Source of the DNA: Acidilobaceae archaeon
Lineage (GTDB): Archaea > Thermoproteota > Thermoprotei_A > Sulfolobales > Acidilobaceae
DNA length: 13,477 nucleotides
Assembly: GCA_027039295.1 (NCBI GenBank)
Contig: JALWEW010000050.1
Coordinates: 1 to 13,477 of the forward strand
Reading direction: 5' to 3'
How positions within the stretch are numbered: the first letter of the stretch is position 1; every line of letters begins with the position of its first letter. Of this stretch, positions 1-5,881 are shown piece by piece. The position numbers and the translations under genes are program-made. Under the pieces are notes generated by a model that did no database searches, was not told the origin of the DNA, and saw only the letters and a list, made by a program, of their open reading frames with translations.

Positions 1-153
1 CAGGGGGGCTACGGCGAACATTATGCCGTCGAGTATGTAGTTTGCTGAGATTACCGTGAACATCACCGTGTGGGCCCTGGTCCAGGGGCTCCTGTCGAGC
101 ACGTCGGTGAATCGAGGCCTCCCAGCCTCGGCCAAGGCGCTCTCCCACATCAT
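1..153 (-). CDS. MFS transporter, N-terminal fragment (runs off the window)
   Basis: Only the first 51 codons are visible, from ATG at 153 (preceded in frame by no other start; the next codon is also ATG) to the left edge. Residues 1-27 are a polar N-terminus, and from about residue 29 a hydrophobic helix begins with the pattern TVMFTVISANYILDGIMFAV. The SANY-x-LDG-x-MF pattern at the first membrane helix is typical of archaeal metabolite:proton symporters of the major facilitator superfamily. That assignment rests on one helix, so the substrate is unknown. The gene is divergent from the alcohol dehydrogenase gene and is separated from it by 85 bp, which holds an AT-rich promoter candidate for each direction. 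Confidence 0.62.
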   Translation of the reverse strand, partial: MMWESALAEAGRPRFTDVLDRSPWTRAHTVMFTVISANYILDGIMFAVAPL

Positions 154-169
154 AACCGGCTTATAGAGA

Positions 170-179
170 ATAAAATAAC
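170..179 (-). promoter_or_regulatory. TATA-like box for the MFS gene
   Basis: Read on the minus strand this is an AT-only run (GTTATTTTAT), centred about 21-22 nt before ATG 153. That is slightly closer than the usual 26 nt, so transcription probably starts at or just inside the start codon. It is the only AT-rich element upstream of this gene. Confidence 0.35.
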
Positions 180-197
180 AATGTTATTAGAGTCCCA

Positions 198-205
198 CTT
201 TTATC
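198..205 (+). promoter_or_regulatory. TATA-like box for the alcohol dehydrogenase gene
   Basis: CTTTTATC in a C-rich background. A start site 26-27 nt downstream would be near 228, leaving a leader of about 10 nt before TTG 239. The GGTG at 227-230 could serve as a weak Shine-Dalgarno for TTG 239 or GTG 242. Confidence 0.4.
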
Positions 206-238
206 CCCGCAGACCCCCCTCACACCGGTGCGGCCGGC

Positions 239-1399
239 TTGGTGCTCCACGGCTTCCCACGCAAGATCCTCTGGAACGAGCGGGCTGGGGACGCGATACA
301 CGCCATCCTCTCCGAGGAGGGCGTCGAGAGCGCTGTGGTTGTGACGGACAAGGTGGTCTCAGGGCTAGAGGCCTTCAAGGAGCTGCTCGGCACTCTCGAG
401 TCGCGCGGCGTCAGGGTTAGGGTCTACGACCGGGTAACGCCGGAGCCCCCATTCACCGTTGCGGATGAGATAGCCTCCCTCGCCAGGGAGGCGGGGGCCA
501 AGGCGATCATCGCTGTGGGCGGGGGCAGCGTTATAGACGCTGTCAAGGCGGCCCTCGTGAGGCTCCTGAAGCCGGGCCTCGACCTCCACGATGTGGCCCC
601 CTTCAACCCCCTAGGCCTGGATAGGGGCGGGATCCTGCTCATAGCCGTGCCCACCACGAGCGGCACAGGGAGCGATGCCTCTCACGCGATGGTCCTAACC
701 GAGGAGGCCGGGGGAGTGAGGCGTAAGGTTGCGATGGCTCACTACGACCTAGTCCCATACGCCAGCGTGCTCGACCCGAGGCTACCCGGCGGGGCCCCGA
801 GGAGGCTCAGGGTGTGGACCGCCATGGACGCCCTCACCCACGCGCTCGAGACCCTAGCCAGCACGGGGGCGACGCCATTCACGGACGCCCTGGCCCTCAG
901 CGCTGCCGAGATCATATTCACCAGGCTCGAGGACGCCTTGAACGGTGACGAGGAGGCAACAGCCATGATCCACGCGGCTGCCACCATGGCCGGCATAGCC
1001 TTCACCAACGGCGGCCTGGGCCTAGCCCACGCTATAGGCCACCCACTAGGCGCCGCCCTCGGCACGCACCACGGCGCCACCGTGGGCATACTGCTGCCGA
1101 GGATAGTCTCACTCTACTACTCCGACGAGAGGGCCCGGGCTAAGTACGAGAGGCTCCGCAGGATCCTCGAGGAGCTTGACGGGGCCGAGCACAGGGACGA
1201 CCTAGCAGGCCACATCTACAGGCTCTACGAGTCCGTAGGCGCCCCCGAGAGGCTCAGGGACCTCGGAGTCGAGAAGTCCAGGCTCGAGGCTGTGGCGGCC
1301 CGCGTTGCGGAGGAGGCGTTCCACGACCCGGACATAGCGTATGCACCCATAGTCCCGCCCCCGGAGGATATAGAGAAGCTTATACTCAACCTATACTAA
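239..1399 (+). CDS. Iron-type (group III) alcohol dehydrogenase
   Basis: The 386-residue product has the usual length of the Fe-ADH family, which oxidises or reduces alcohols and aldehydes with NAD(P). The N-terminal nucleotide-binding half carries GGGSVIDAVKAA (residues 94-105) and PTTSGTGSDAS (138-148). The C-terminal helical half carries the metal site: D197 and H201 in DALTHALE, H264 in HAIGH and H278 in THHG. The 14-residue spacing between the last two histidines matches FucO-type enzymes; H268 is also conserved. No key residue is missing. The cofactor and natural substrate cannot be read from sequence; related enzymes include butanol dehydrogenases and hydroxyacid-oxoacid transhydrogenase-like proteins. 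Start is TTG 239 or GTG 242; no start codon lies upstream in frame. The SCP2-like gene follows 45 bp downstream on the same strand. Confidence 0.93.
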   Translation: MVLHGFPRKILWNERAGDAIHAILSEEGVESAVVVTDKVVSGLEAFKELLGTLESRGVRVRVYDRVTPEPPFTVADEIASLAREAGAKAIIAVGGGSVIDAVKAALVRLLKPGLDLHDVAPFNPLGLDRGGILLIAVPTTSGTGSDASHAMVLTEEAGGVRRKVAMAHYDLVPYASVLDPRLPGGAPRRLRVWTAMDALTHALETLASTGATPFTDALALSAAEIIFTRLEDALNGDEEATAMIHAAATMAGIAFTNGGLGLAHAIGHPLGAALGTHHGATVGILLPRIVSLYYSDERARAKYERLRRILEELDGAEHRDDLAGHIYRLYESVGAPERLRDLGVEKSRLEAVAARVAEEAFHDPDIAYAPIVPPPEDIEKLILNLY

Positions 1400-1428
1400 C
1401 CACCACCCACCCGCCCCACGAGGGGCTC

Positions 1429-1436
1429 GGGAGGCG
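1429..1436 (+). promoter_or_regulatory. Shine-Dalgarno of the SCP2-like gene
   Basis: GGGAGGCG lies 8 nt before ATG 1445. No convincing TATA box is seen in the short gap after the dehydrogenase gene, so the two genes are probably co-transcribed and this site drives internal initiation. Confidence 0.5.
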
Positions 1437-1444
1437 AGTGTGGG

Positions 1445-1843
1445 ATGCCCAAGTTCCCGAGTAAGGAGTGGGCCGAGGAGTACTGCAAGGCCCTGAACGA
1501 GTCCGAGGGCTACAAGAGGAGCGCCAGGGGGTGGGTGTGGCCCATACTCTTCAAGGTCGAGAGCAGCGAGGGCCCCAGCCCGGGTTTCGTGTTGAAGCTG
1601 AACAACGGCACTTGCGAGGGAGTTGAGTGGTACGACGACTCCAGCAAGGCCGAGGCCCCCTACGTGCTCTCAGCCACGCTAAAGGACTGGCTAGACATAA
1701 TCCAGGGCAAGGTGAACCCGGTGACGGCTATAGTGAGGAGGCAGCTCAAAGTAGAGAAGGGCGACTTCGCCACGATAATGAGGTACCCCCTCGCAGCCCT
1801 GGAGATGGTGAAGGCCGCCCAGAAGGTGAAGACCGAGGCCTAG
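1445..1843 (+). CDS. SCP2 sterol-carrier-like lipid-binding protein
   Basis: The 132-residue product has the layout of archaeal single-domain SCP2 proteins: an amphipathic first helix (FPSKEWAEEYCKALNES, residues 4-20), then GYKRSARGWVWPILFKVE (22-39), a strand-rich middle ending in LSATLKDWLDIIQGKVNP (75-92), and a C-terminal helical lid containing KGDFATIMRYP (104-114). The family binds lipids or other hydrophobic ligands in an internal tunnel; archaea lack abundant sterols, so the ligand is probably an isoprenoid or fatty acyl compound (inference). There is no signal peptide, so it is cytosolic. It sits downstream of an alcohol dehydrogenase, suggesting shared handling of a hydrophobic alcohol or aldehyde, but adjacency is the only support. 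It ends 11 bp before the palindromic terminator. Confidence 0.78.
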   Translation: MPKFPSKEWAEEYCKALNESEGYKRSARGWVWPILFKVESSEGPSPGFVLKLNNGTCEGVEWYDDSSKAEAPYVLSATLKDWLDIIQGKVNPVTAIVRRQLKVEKGDFATIMRYPLAALEMVKAAQKVKTEA

Positions 1844-1854
1844 CAGCCCCGCCT

Positions 1855-1878
1855 CTTTTTAATAAATTTATTAAAAAG
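1855..1878. terminator. 24-bp perfect palindrome, probable bidirectional terminator
   Basis: The sequence is perfectly self-complementary over 24 bp (each half is CTTTTTAATAAA read outward-in). It has a T5 run on either strand and is almost free of G and C. It lies between two convergent genes, 11 bp after the SCP2-like stop and 10 bp after the DUF2283 stop. Archaeal RNA polymerase terminates at T-rich tracts, so it can end transcripts from both sides. It could alternatively be a binding site for a dimeric regulator, but its position between convergent 3' ends favours termination. Confidence 0.72.
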
Positions 1879-1888
1879 GACCCGTATA

Positions 1889-2152
1889 TCATAAGACGTC
1901 TATGCCAGCCCTCCTGGAGAAGTTATTTATCACTATACCCACCAGCTTGCCCTCCCTCATCCTTACTATCACGTCATCGTCTATCATTACGCTCTCATCG
2001 GCCTCCTCCGTGCCGAAGTTGATGTAGAGTATGTCATTGTGCTTATCATACTCTATCCACAGCTTATCTATGTCCTCGACCACGAGCCTGCGCGCCCTCG
2101 CCATGCCCTCCTCGTACTCCCTCAGCCTCTCCTCGGGCTCCCCGCCGCTCAT
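1889..2152 (-). CDS. DUF2283 small protein
   Basis: The 87-residue product has a charged helical N-terminus (1-24) followed by a compact strand-rich domain: WIEYDKHNDILYINFG (32-47), EEADESVMIDDDVIVRM (49-65) and GKLVGIVINNFSRRAG (68-83). The pattern Y-D-x-x-x-D-I-L-Y-I followed by a DDDVIVR strand is that of DUF2283, a family of about 60-90-residue proteins of unknown function. It starts at ATG 2152, 11 bp after the dehydrogenase stop, with a strong GGGAGGG ribosome site spanning that gap, so the two genes form an operon. No signal peptide or membrane helix. DUF2283 proteins often sit beside toxin-antitoxin or metabolic genes; no specific role can be given. Confidence 0.8.
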   Translation of the reverse strand: MSGGEPEERLREYEEGMARARRLVVEDIDKLWIEYDKHNDILYINFGTEEADESVMIDDDVIVRMREGKLVGIVINNFSRRAGIDVL

Positions 2153-2163
2153 GCGTCCCTCCC

Positions 2164-3192
2164 TCAGGCGAAGCCGGGCGGCCTGACCTTCACCACGTCC
2201 TTGTTCACGAGTGTGGGGGGCACCTGGCCCTTGTAGAATGCTATCAGGTTCTCCGCGACTAGATCAGCCATCCTCGTGCGGGTCTCCCAGGTGGCGCTCC
2301 CTATGTGTGGGGTTAGCACTACGTTGTCCAGCTTCGTTATCGGGTGATCCGGTGGCAGGGGCTCCTCCGGGAAGACGTCTAGGCCAGCCGCTGCCAGGTG
2401 GCCGTCCTTGAGTGCCTCTACTAGGGCGTCCAGGTCGACTATCTTGCCGCGGGCCGTGTTCACTAGTATGGCGCCCTTCTTCATCATCCTAATCCTCTCC
2501 CTATTCATGAGGCCCTCGGTCTCGGGCGTTAGGGGGGTGTGTATAGTCACTATATCAGCCTCTGCCAGGAGCTTCTCGAGAGGCGCGTACTCGACGCCAA
2601 GCTCCCTCTCCACCTCCTCTGGGAGCCTCACGACGTCGTAGTAGATCACCCTCATGTCGAAGCCTTTGGCCCTCTTGGCCACGGCCCTACCGATCCTGCC
2701 CATCCCTATGATACCGAGGGTCTTCCCGTGAACCTCGACGCCTAGCATCATCATCGGGTGCCAGCCCGTGCGGGTCTTGTACCACTCCCCACTCCTCACG
2801 AACCTATCGGCCTCCACTATCCTCCTAGCGGCTGCGAGTATGAGGGCCCACGTCAGGTCGGCGGTCGCATCGGTCAGCACTCCAGGGGTGTTCGTGACGT
2901 AGACGCCGTGCCTCGTCGCGCAGTCGATGTCAATGTTATCGTAGCCCACCGCGTACTGGGCTATGATCCTGAGGCGGGGGGACGACTCTATCAGGTTGCA
3001 GTCGACCCTATCAGTGAGGAGTGTGACTAGGGCGTCGCTCCTCCTGGCCTCCTCTAGGAGCTTCTCGTAGGGCGGGGCCTGGTACTCGGGCCACAGGACT
3101 ACATCGTAGTACTCCTCCAGCCTCTTGAGAGCGTCGCCGGGGAGCTGCCTGGTAACGAAGAGCCTGGGCTTAGCCACCACTCCCACCCCCAT
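2164..3192 (-). CDS. gyaR: D-isomer-specific 2-hydroxyacid dehydrogenase, glyoxylate reductase (GyaR-like)
   Basis: About 342 residues, the usual length. Residue numbers count from the GTG one codon upstream (3195). The substrate domain has YAVGYDNIDI (81-90). The Rossmann domain has GMGRIGR (164-170), with D187 at the end of the second strand. The catalytic triad of the family is present: R249 in NTARG, E278 in FPEEPLP and H297 in TPHIGS. The archaeal GyaR subgroup reduces glyoxylate to glycolate or hydroxypyruvate to D-glycerate with NAD(P)H. A different 2-oxoacid cannot be excluded. ATG 3192 is chosen over GTG 3195 because the centre of the TATA box at 3216-3221 lies 26-27 nt before it, fitting a leaderless mRNA. 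It is divergent from dtdA and followed by DUF2283 in an operon. Confidence 0.9.
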   Translation of the reverse strand: MGVGVVAKPRLFVTRQLPGDALKRLEEYYDVVLWPEYQAPPYEKLLEEARRSDALVTLLTDRVDCNLIESSPRLRIIAQYAVGYDNIDIDCATRHGVYVTNTPGVLTDATADLTWALILAAARRIVEADRFVRSGEWYKTRTGWHPMMMLGVEVHGKTLGIIGMGRIGRAVAKRAKGFDMRVIYYDVVRLPEEVERELGVEYAPLEKLLAEADIVTIHTPLTPETEGLMNRERIRMMKKGAILVNTARGKIVDLDALVEALKDGHLAAAGLDVFPEEPLPPDHPITKLDNVVLTPHIGSATWETRTRMADLVAENLIAFYKGQVPPTLVNKDVVKVRPPGFA

Positions 3193-3215
3193 CACGCTGG
3201 GTGTGTGGATTCAAG

Positions 3216-3221
3216 TTTAAA
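3216..3221. promoter_or_regulatory. Shared, symmetric TTTAAA promoter element for gyaR and dtdA
   Basis: This palindromic box is the only AT-rich core in the 54 bp between the two divergent starts. Its centre (3218.5) is 26.5 nt from ATG 3192 on the minus strand and 28.5 nt from GTG 3247 on the plus strand, the distance expected between an archaeal TATA box and its start site. Both genes would then be transcribed leaderless from one box. Confidence 0.55.
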
Positions 3222-3246
3222 GCGAACGCATTAACCCGGCCCATAG

Positions 3247-4104
3247 GTGCCCGCTGGCTTGCTGAGGCCTAGGCTCGCTCTAGCCTATAGCGTCAGGGAC
3301 CCCGCGGGCTCCGGGGCCGCCAGGGAGATCCTGGGCCTCGCCAGCCACGAAGAGGCCGAGTGCCCCCGCGCCGTGGAGTGCTACAGGCTGGAGGTGGCCG
3401 GCGGGGCCTACCTGGCCGGCTACGAGGAGGACACCGTTAACCTGGAGTTCATAGATGAGACCCCCGACCCCCACGCCGACGCTGTGGTGATACTCTCGAG
3501 GCACAGCTCCTCCAGCGGGAGGCCGAGCCTGACCGTGCACCACACGGGCAATCCCACGAGCCGCACGCTGGGCGGCGAGCCCCGGGTGCTCAGCGTGAGC
3601 GCCCCACCCCTCTCGAGGGCCCTCCTGAGGGCCTACCGGAGGGAGGCCGAGGAGGCGGGGCTCCTGGGCGAGTACGAGGTCAGCCTCGAGGCCACCCACC
3701 ACGGCCCCACGAGGCCCGGGAAGCCCCTGGTCTTCATCGAGATCGGTAGCACCCCCGATAGGTGGAGGGACCGGAGGGCCAGGGAGGCCATGGCGAGGGC
3801 TGTGCTGCACGTGCTCGAGCATGGAGTGGAGGAGTGCGAGGCCGCCGCGGGCTTCGGGGAGAGCCACTATCCCAGGAAGTTCACCGAGATACACCTAGAC
3901 GGCCCCTACTGCATGGGCCACATTATACCAAGGTACGCGATCCAGGAGGGCATAACGCCAGACGTAGTAAGACAAGCCATCGAGAAGACATGGCCCCGGA
4001 GGCCGGGTACCGCGCTAGTGCACAAGAAGTCGCTCAAATCAGCCGCCAGGAGGTGGCTCGTAGAGCTACTCGAATCCCTCGGAGTCAGCGTGGAGACCCT
4101 CTGA
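3247..4104 (+). CDS. dtdA: D-aminoacyl-tRNA deacylase, archaeal DtdA type
   Basis: This cytosolic enzyme hydrolyses D-amino acids wrongly attached to tRNA. The 285-residue product has the family motifs in order: SRHSSSSGRPSLTVHHTGN (84-102), EATHHGPT (148-155), FIEIGST (163-169), GFGESHYPRKFTEI (202-215) and GHIIPRY (224-230). The histidine-rich segments form the metal and catalytic site of this zinc-dependent family. One variation is GFGESHYPRKF where a GFGGGHYAPK-type sequence is usual. Start: GTG 3247, 25-29 nt from the TTTAAA box; TTG 3259 is the only nearby alternative and would also keep every motif. No Shine-Dalgarno is seen, in line with leaderless initiation. Its last 39 bp overlap the end of the convergent membrane-protein gene. 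Confidence 0.93.
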   Translation: MPAGLLRPRLALAYSVRDPAGSGAAREILGLASHEEAECPRAVECYRLEVAGGAYLAGYEEDTVNLEFIDETPDPHADAVVILSRHSSSSGRPSLTVHHTGNPTSRTLGGEPRVLSVSAPPLSRALLRAYRREAEEAGLLGEYEVSLEATHHGPTRPGKPLVFIEIGSTPDRWRDRRAREAMARAVLHVLEHGVEECEAAAGFGESHYPRKFTEIHLDGPYCMGHIIPRYAIQEGITPDVVRQAIEKTWPRRPGTALVHKKSLKSAARRWLVELLESLGVSVETL

Positions 4105-4899
4105 TCCCCCGCCCCCTGCGGGGATCCTCCCACGGAGCCTCCTGATAGCGAGGTACTCGCCAACCGCCACGGCCGCGAGCGCCGCAGCTAGAACCTCCAG
4201 GATTAGGCCCTTGTAGAGGGCCAGCGGTGGTAGGAGGCCTGACCTGACCTCCAGGCTGTTGACATAGAGGTAGTCCGAGGTGCCGTTGAGGTACACCACA
4301 CGGCTCCTCCACGCGCTTCGGTAGTACTCGAGAAGGCCGCTGCGCCTATCATATGACGAGGCCAGCGTATGGACTGTTAGGATCCTCATCTTGAGGGCTC
4401 CCGTGGTGTAGTTGTAGTCAAAGTAGAACCTCTCCGTGGCACCCCTGAGGAGGCCTGGGGCGTCCTCGAGGAGGCCGGGGGCTATGTAGAGTGAGCCCGG
4501 CCTGCTCTGATAGTAGAACGTGGTGAAGACACTCTCATTCCCGCGCTCCAGGTGGAAGAAAGCATAGAGGGCCCGCCGGGCCTCTGATTCGATGCGTGTC
4601 ACGTTCAGGGGGCCCCGGGAGCCCTTAGCCCCGCACCTAACCGGCTCGAGGAGCCTCGACTCCAGCTTGACCAGGTTATACTGCTCTTGAACGCCTACCA
4701 CCCTAAGCTCGAAGCGCCCCACGCAGGCGACCCTCAAATCAACCCTGGAGCCATTGTATACACCCCTAACGACGTACTCCGAGACGGCCCTGTAAGCCCT
4801 GTTAGTGTCATACCCTTCAGGGGCAGCCAAGGCCGCAATGACTACTAGAACGAGGAGGACGAGGAAAACAGACACGGCAAGCAGTCGGAGCCCCCTCAA
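4066..4899 (-). CDS. Unknown two-helix membrane protein with extracellular domain
   Basis: I do not recognise the family. The 277-residue product has an N-terminal hydrophobic helix (about 5-26), a roughly 200-residue ectodomain, a second helix (about 228-252) and a short basic, then Gly-rich and acidic, cytoplasmic tail (RRLRGRIPAGGGG at 253-265). The ectodomain has five N-glycosylation sequons (N49, N99, N121, N163, N205), consistent with export, and two cysteines (C59, C89) that could form a disulfide. It has aromatic-rich strands such as FYFDYNYTTG (158-167). Start: TTG 4899 is the furthest possible, with an in-frame TAA at 4909-4911 upstream; the GGGGG at 4912-4916 is a usable ribosome site. 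A TATA box lies at 4947-4955. The architecture resembles a simple ectodomain anchor or accessory subunit, but no partner is evident. Confidence 0.72.
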   Translation of the reverse strand: MRGLRLLAVSVFLVLLVLVVIAALAAPEGYDTNRAYRAVSEYVVRGVYNGSRVDLRVACVGRFELRVVGVQEQYNLVKLESRLLEPVRCGAKGSRGPLNVTRIESEARRALYAFFHLERGNESVFTTFYYQSRPGSLYIAPGLLEDAPGLLRGATERFYFDYNYTTGALKMRILTVHTLASSYDRRSGLLEYYRSAWRSRVVYLNGTSDYLYVNSLEVRSGLLPPLALYKGLILEVLAAALAAVAVGEYLAIRRLRGRIPAGGGGSEGLHADSEGFE

Positions 4900-4946
4900 G
4901 CCAGGGCCTTACCCCCGTCTAGTCATGGGATTGCTCTCACTGAAAA

Positions 4947-4955
4947 CTATAAACT
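4947..4955. promoter_or_regulatory. Divergent TATA box for the membrane-protein gene and HEPN gene
   Basis: CTATAAACT on the plus strand reads AGTTTATAG on the minus strand. Predicted start sites are near 4977 (plus), before the HEPN start candidates, and near 4924 (minus), about 25 nt before TTG 4899. It is the only good TATA-like element in the gap between these genes. Confidence 0.5.
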
Positions 4956-5015
4956 CCTCATGGATACGCGGTGGGTTAGGAGCCTCTACCTCCGGGCCAG
5001 CCAGGCTGGGTACGC

Positions 5016-5429
5016 TTGTTCAGAGGGTCGGAGGGTTTGAGGATCTATTTGCCGGCTGAGTGGGTTGAGAGGGCCGAGTTCTTCAGAAGGGAGGCTCGTA
5101 GGCTCCTCGAGGAAGGCGTGTACTGGGCCTCCTGCTTCGCTGCCCAGCAGGCCGTGGAGCTTTACTTGAAGGCGTTCCAGGTAGCCTTGACTGGTGTGCA
5201 CGTGTTCACGCATGACCTCTCAAGACTGCTATACACGCTCGAAGAGGCCGGTGTAGCCGTCCCGGGGGAGCTATACCCGCTGGCAGACGCTCTAACCCCC
5301 CATTACACCCTAGCCCGCTACCCCGGCTCCAAGACGCTAACCTACGACTCGAGGATAGCAAGTAGGTGCGTTGACTACATGGAGAGAATCCTCGGGTGGC
5401 TCAAGGATGCGGCGGGGGATCCTCCGTAG
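5016..5429 (+). CDS. HEPN-domain protein (partner of MNT nucleotidyltransferase)
   Basis: Up to 137 residues, almost all helical. The HEPN core is visible as RAEFFRREARRLLEEGVYWASCFAAQQAVELYLKA (residues 19-53, with the family's Q-Q-A-V-E-x-x-L-K-A helix), THDLSRLLYTLEE (65-77) and HYTLARYPG (96-104). In paired systems the HEPN protein is typically the toxin or RNase-like partner and the MNT protein its antidote. The canonical R-x4-6-H RNase motif is not present here, so RNase activity is doubtful; the H-x5-R-Y-P motif is that of the PF05168-type subfamily. The start is uncertain: TTG 5016, 5037 or 5049 are all in frame, and a GGAGGG at 5030-5035 would best suit 5049. It overlaps the downstream nucleotidyltransferase gene by 23 bp. 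Confidence 0.85.
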   Translation: MFRGSEGLRIYLPAEWVERAEFFRREARRLLEEGVYWASCFAAQQAVELYLKAFQVALTGVHVFTHDLSRLLYTLEEAGVAVPGELYPLADALTPHYTLARYPGSKTLTYDSRIASRCVDYMERILGWLKDAAGDPP

Positions 5430-5808
5430 ACTCCGCGAGGACCTCGAGACTCTAGACGAGGCCTTCTCACAGCTAGTAGAGCGCCTGAAGCTCCGGGAGC
5501 CCCGCTCCACGATAATACTCATAGGCAGCAGGGCTAGGGGAACCCCTAAGCCCTACAGCGACTACGACGTAATACTAATACTAGACGAGGCCGACCCACT
5601 ACGGGTAGCGGAAGAGGCATACAAACTCAAGCCTAGGCAGCTACCACTAGACCTCCTAGTAATAGAGAGAAGCGAGCTAGGGGATCCCCTACGCATGAGA
5701 ATGCTAGAGGAGGGGTGCATAGTACTCCACGACGGCCTAGGCATAGCCGAAGGCCTACCATGCCAAAGGCCAGCCGAGACACGCTCCAGCACCAGCTCTA
5801 CTTTATAG
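5407..5808 (+). CDS. MNT-type minimal nucleotidyltransferase
   Basis: The 133-residue product from ATG 5407 has a helical N-terminus (1-31), then strand STIILIG and the full nucleotidyltransferase signature GSRARGTPKPYSDYDV: G40-S41, exactly ten residues, then D52-x-D54. A third acidic residue, D82 in LPLDLLVIER, completes the metal site, so the enzyme looks catalytically intact. MNT proteins paired with HEPN proteins act in toxin-antitoxin modules, in studied cases by AMPylating the HEPN partner. The C-terminal tail (about 110-133) is low in conserved features. ATG 5371 is an alternative start in frame, but it would add 12 residues read from the HEPN gene in another frame; 5407 gives the short overlap usual for such pairs. 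Confidence 0.87.
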   Translation: MRRGILRRLREDLETLDEAFSQLVERLKLREPRSTIILIGSRARGTPKPYSDYDVILILDEADPLRVAEEAYKLKPRQLPLDLLVIERSELGDPLRMRMLEEGCIVLHDGLGIAEGLPCQRPAETRSSTSSTL

Positions 5809-5824
5809 AATTTGCATAATGATA

Positions 5825-5850
5825 CATATATATATCAATACCTTCATAAA
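5825..5850 (+). promoter_or_regulatory. AT-rich promoter region of the secreted-protein gene
   Basis: Two TATA-like elements follow each other after the MNT stop: an alternating AT tract (CATATATATATC, about 5825-5836) and TTCATAAAG (about 5843-5851). Start sites would fall near 5857 or 5873, just before GTG 5882. This separates the cassette downstream from the HEPN/MNT pair. Confidence 0.5.
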
Positions 5851-5857
5851 GGGATAT

Positions 5858-5876
5858 GGCGCCCCTCGGGGGTGCC
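5858..5876 (+). promoter_or_regulatory. GC-rich hairpin just before the secreted-protein start
   Basis: GGCGCCCC (5858-5865) pairs with GGGGTGCC (5869-5876) around a TCG loop: eight pairs with one G-U. It ends 5 nt before GTG 5882. If transcription starts at the upstream TATA tract the hairpin is in the leader and would hinder or control initiation; if it starts near 5873 it is not transcribed. Confidence 0.35.
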
Positions 5877-5881
5877 GCAGC

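Noticed and set aside
3280..3894. A 204-codon open frame on the minus strand inside dtdA, and similar long frames opposite the dehydrogenase, ATPase and helicase genes
   Set aside because: GC-rich DNA with few stop codons gives long shadow frames. Their products are Pro/Gly/Arg-rich with no motifs, while the opposite frame carries full family signatures.
4960..5040. A 26-codon mini-ORF (ATG 4960) whose TGA overlaps the TTG at 5037 of the HEPN gene, suggesting a leader peptide
   Set aside because: The only TATA box (4947-4955) would start transcription near 4977, after this ATG, and no ribosome site precedes it. It would need another promoter.
5819..5881. ATG 5819 as the start of the secreted protein
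   Set aside because: This stretch contains the TATA-like tract and hairpin, and would put 21 atypical residues before a normal basic-plus-hydrophobic signal segment. GTG 5882 fits better.
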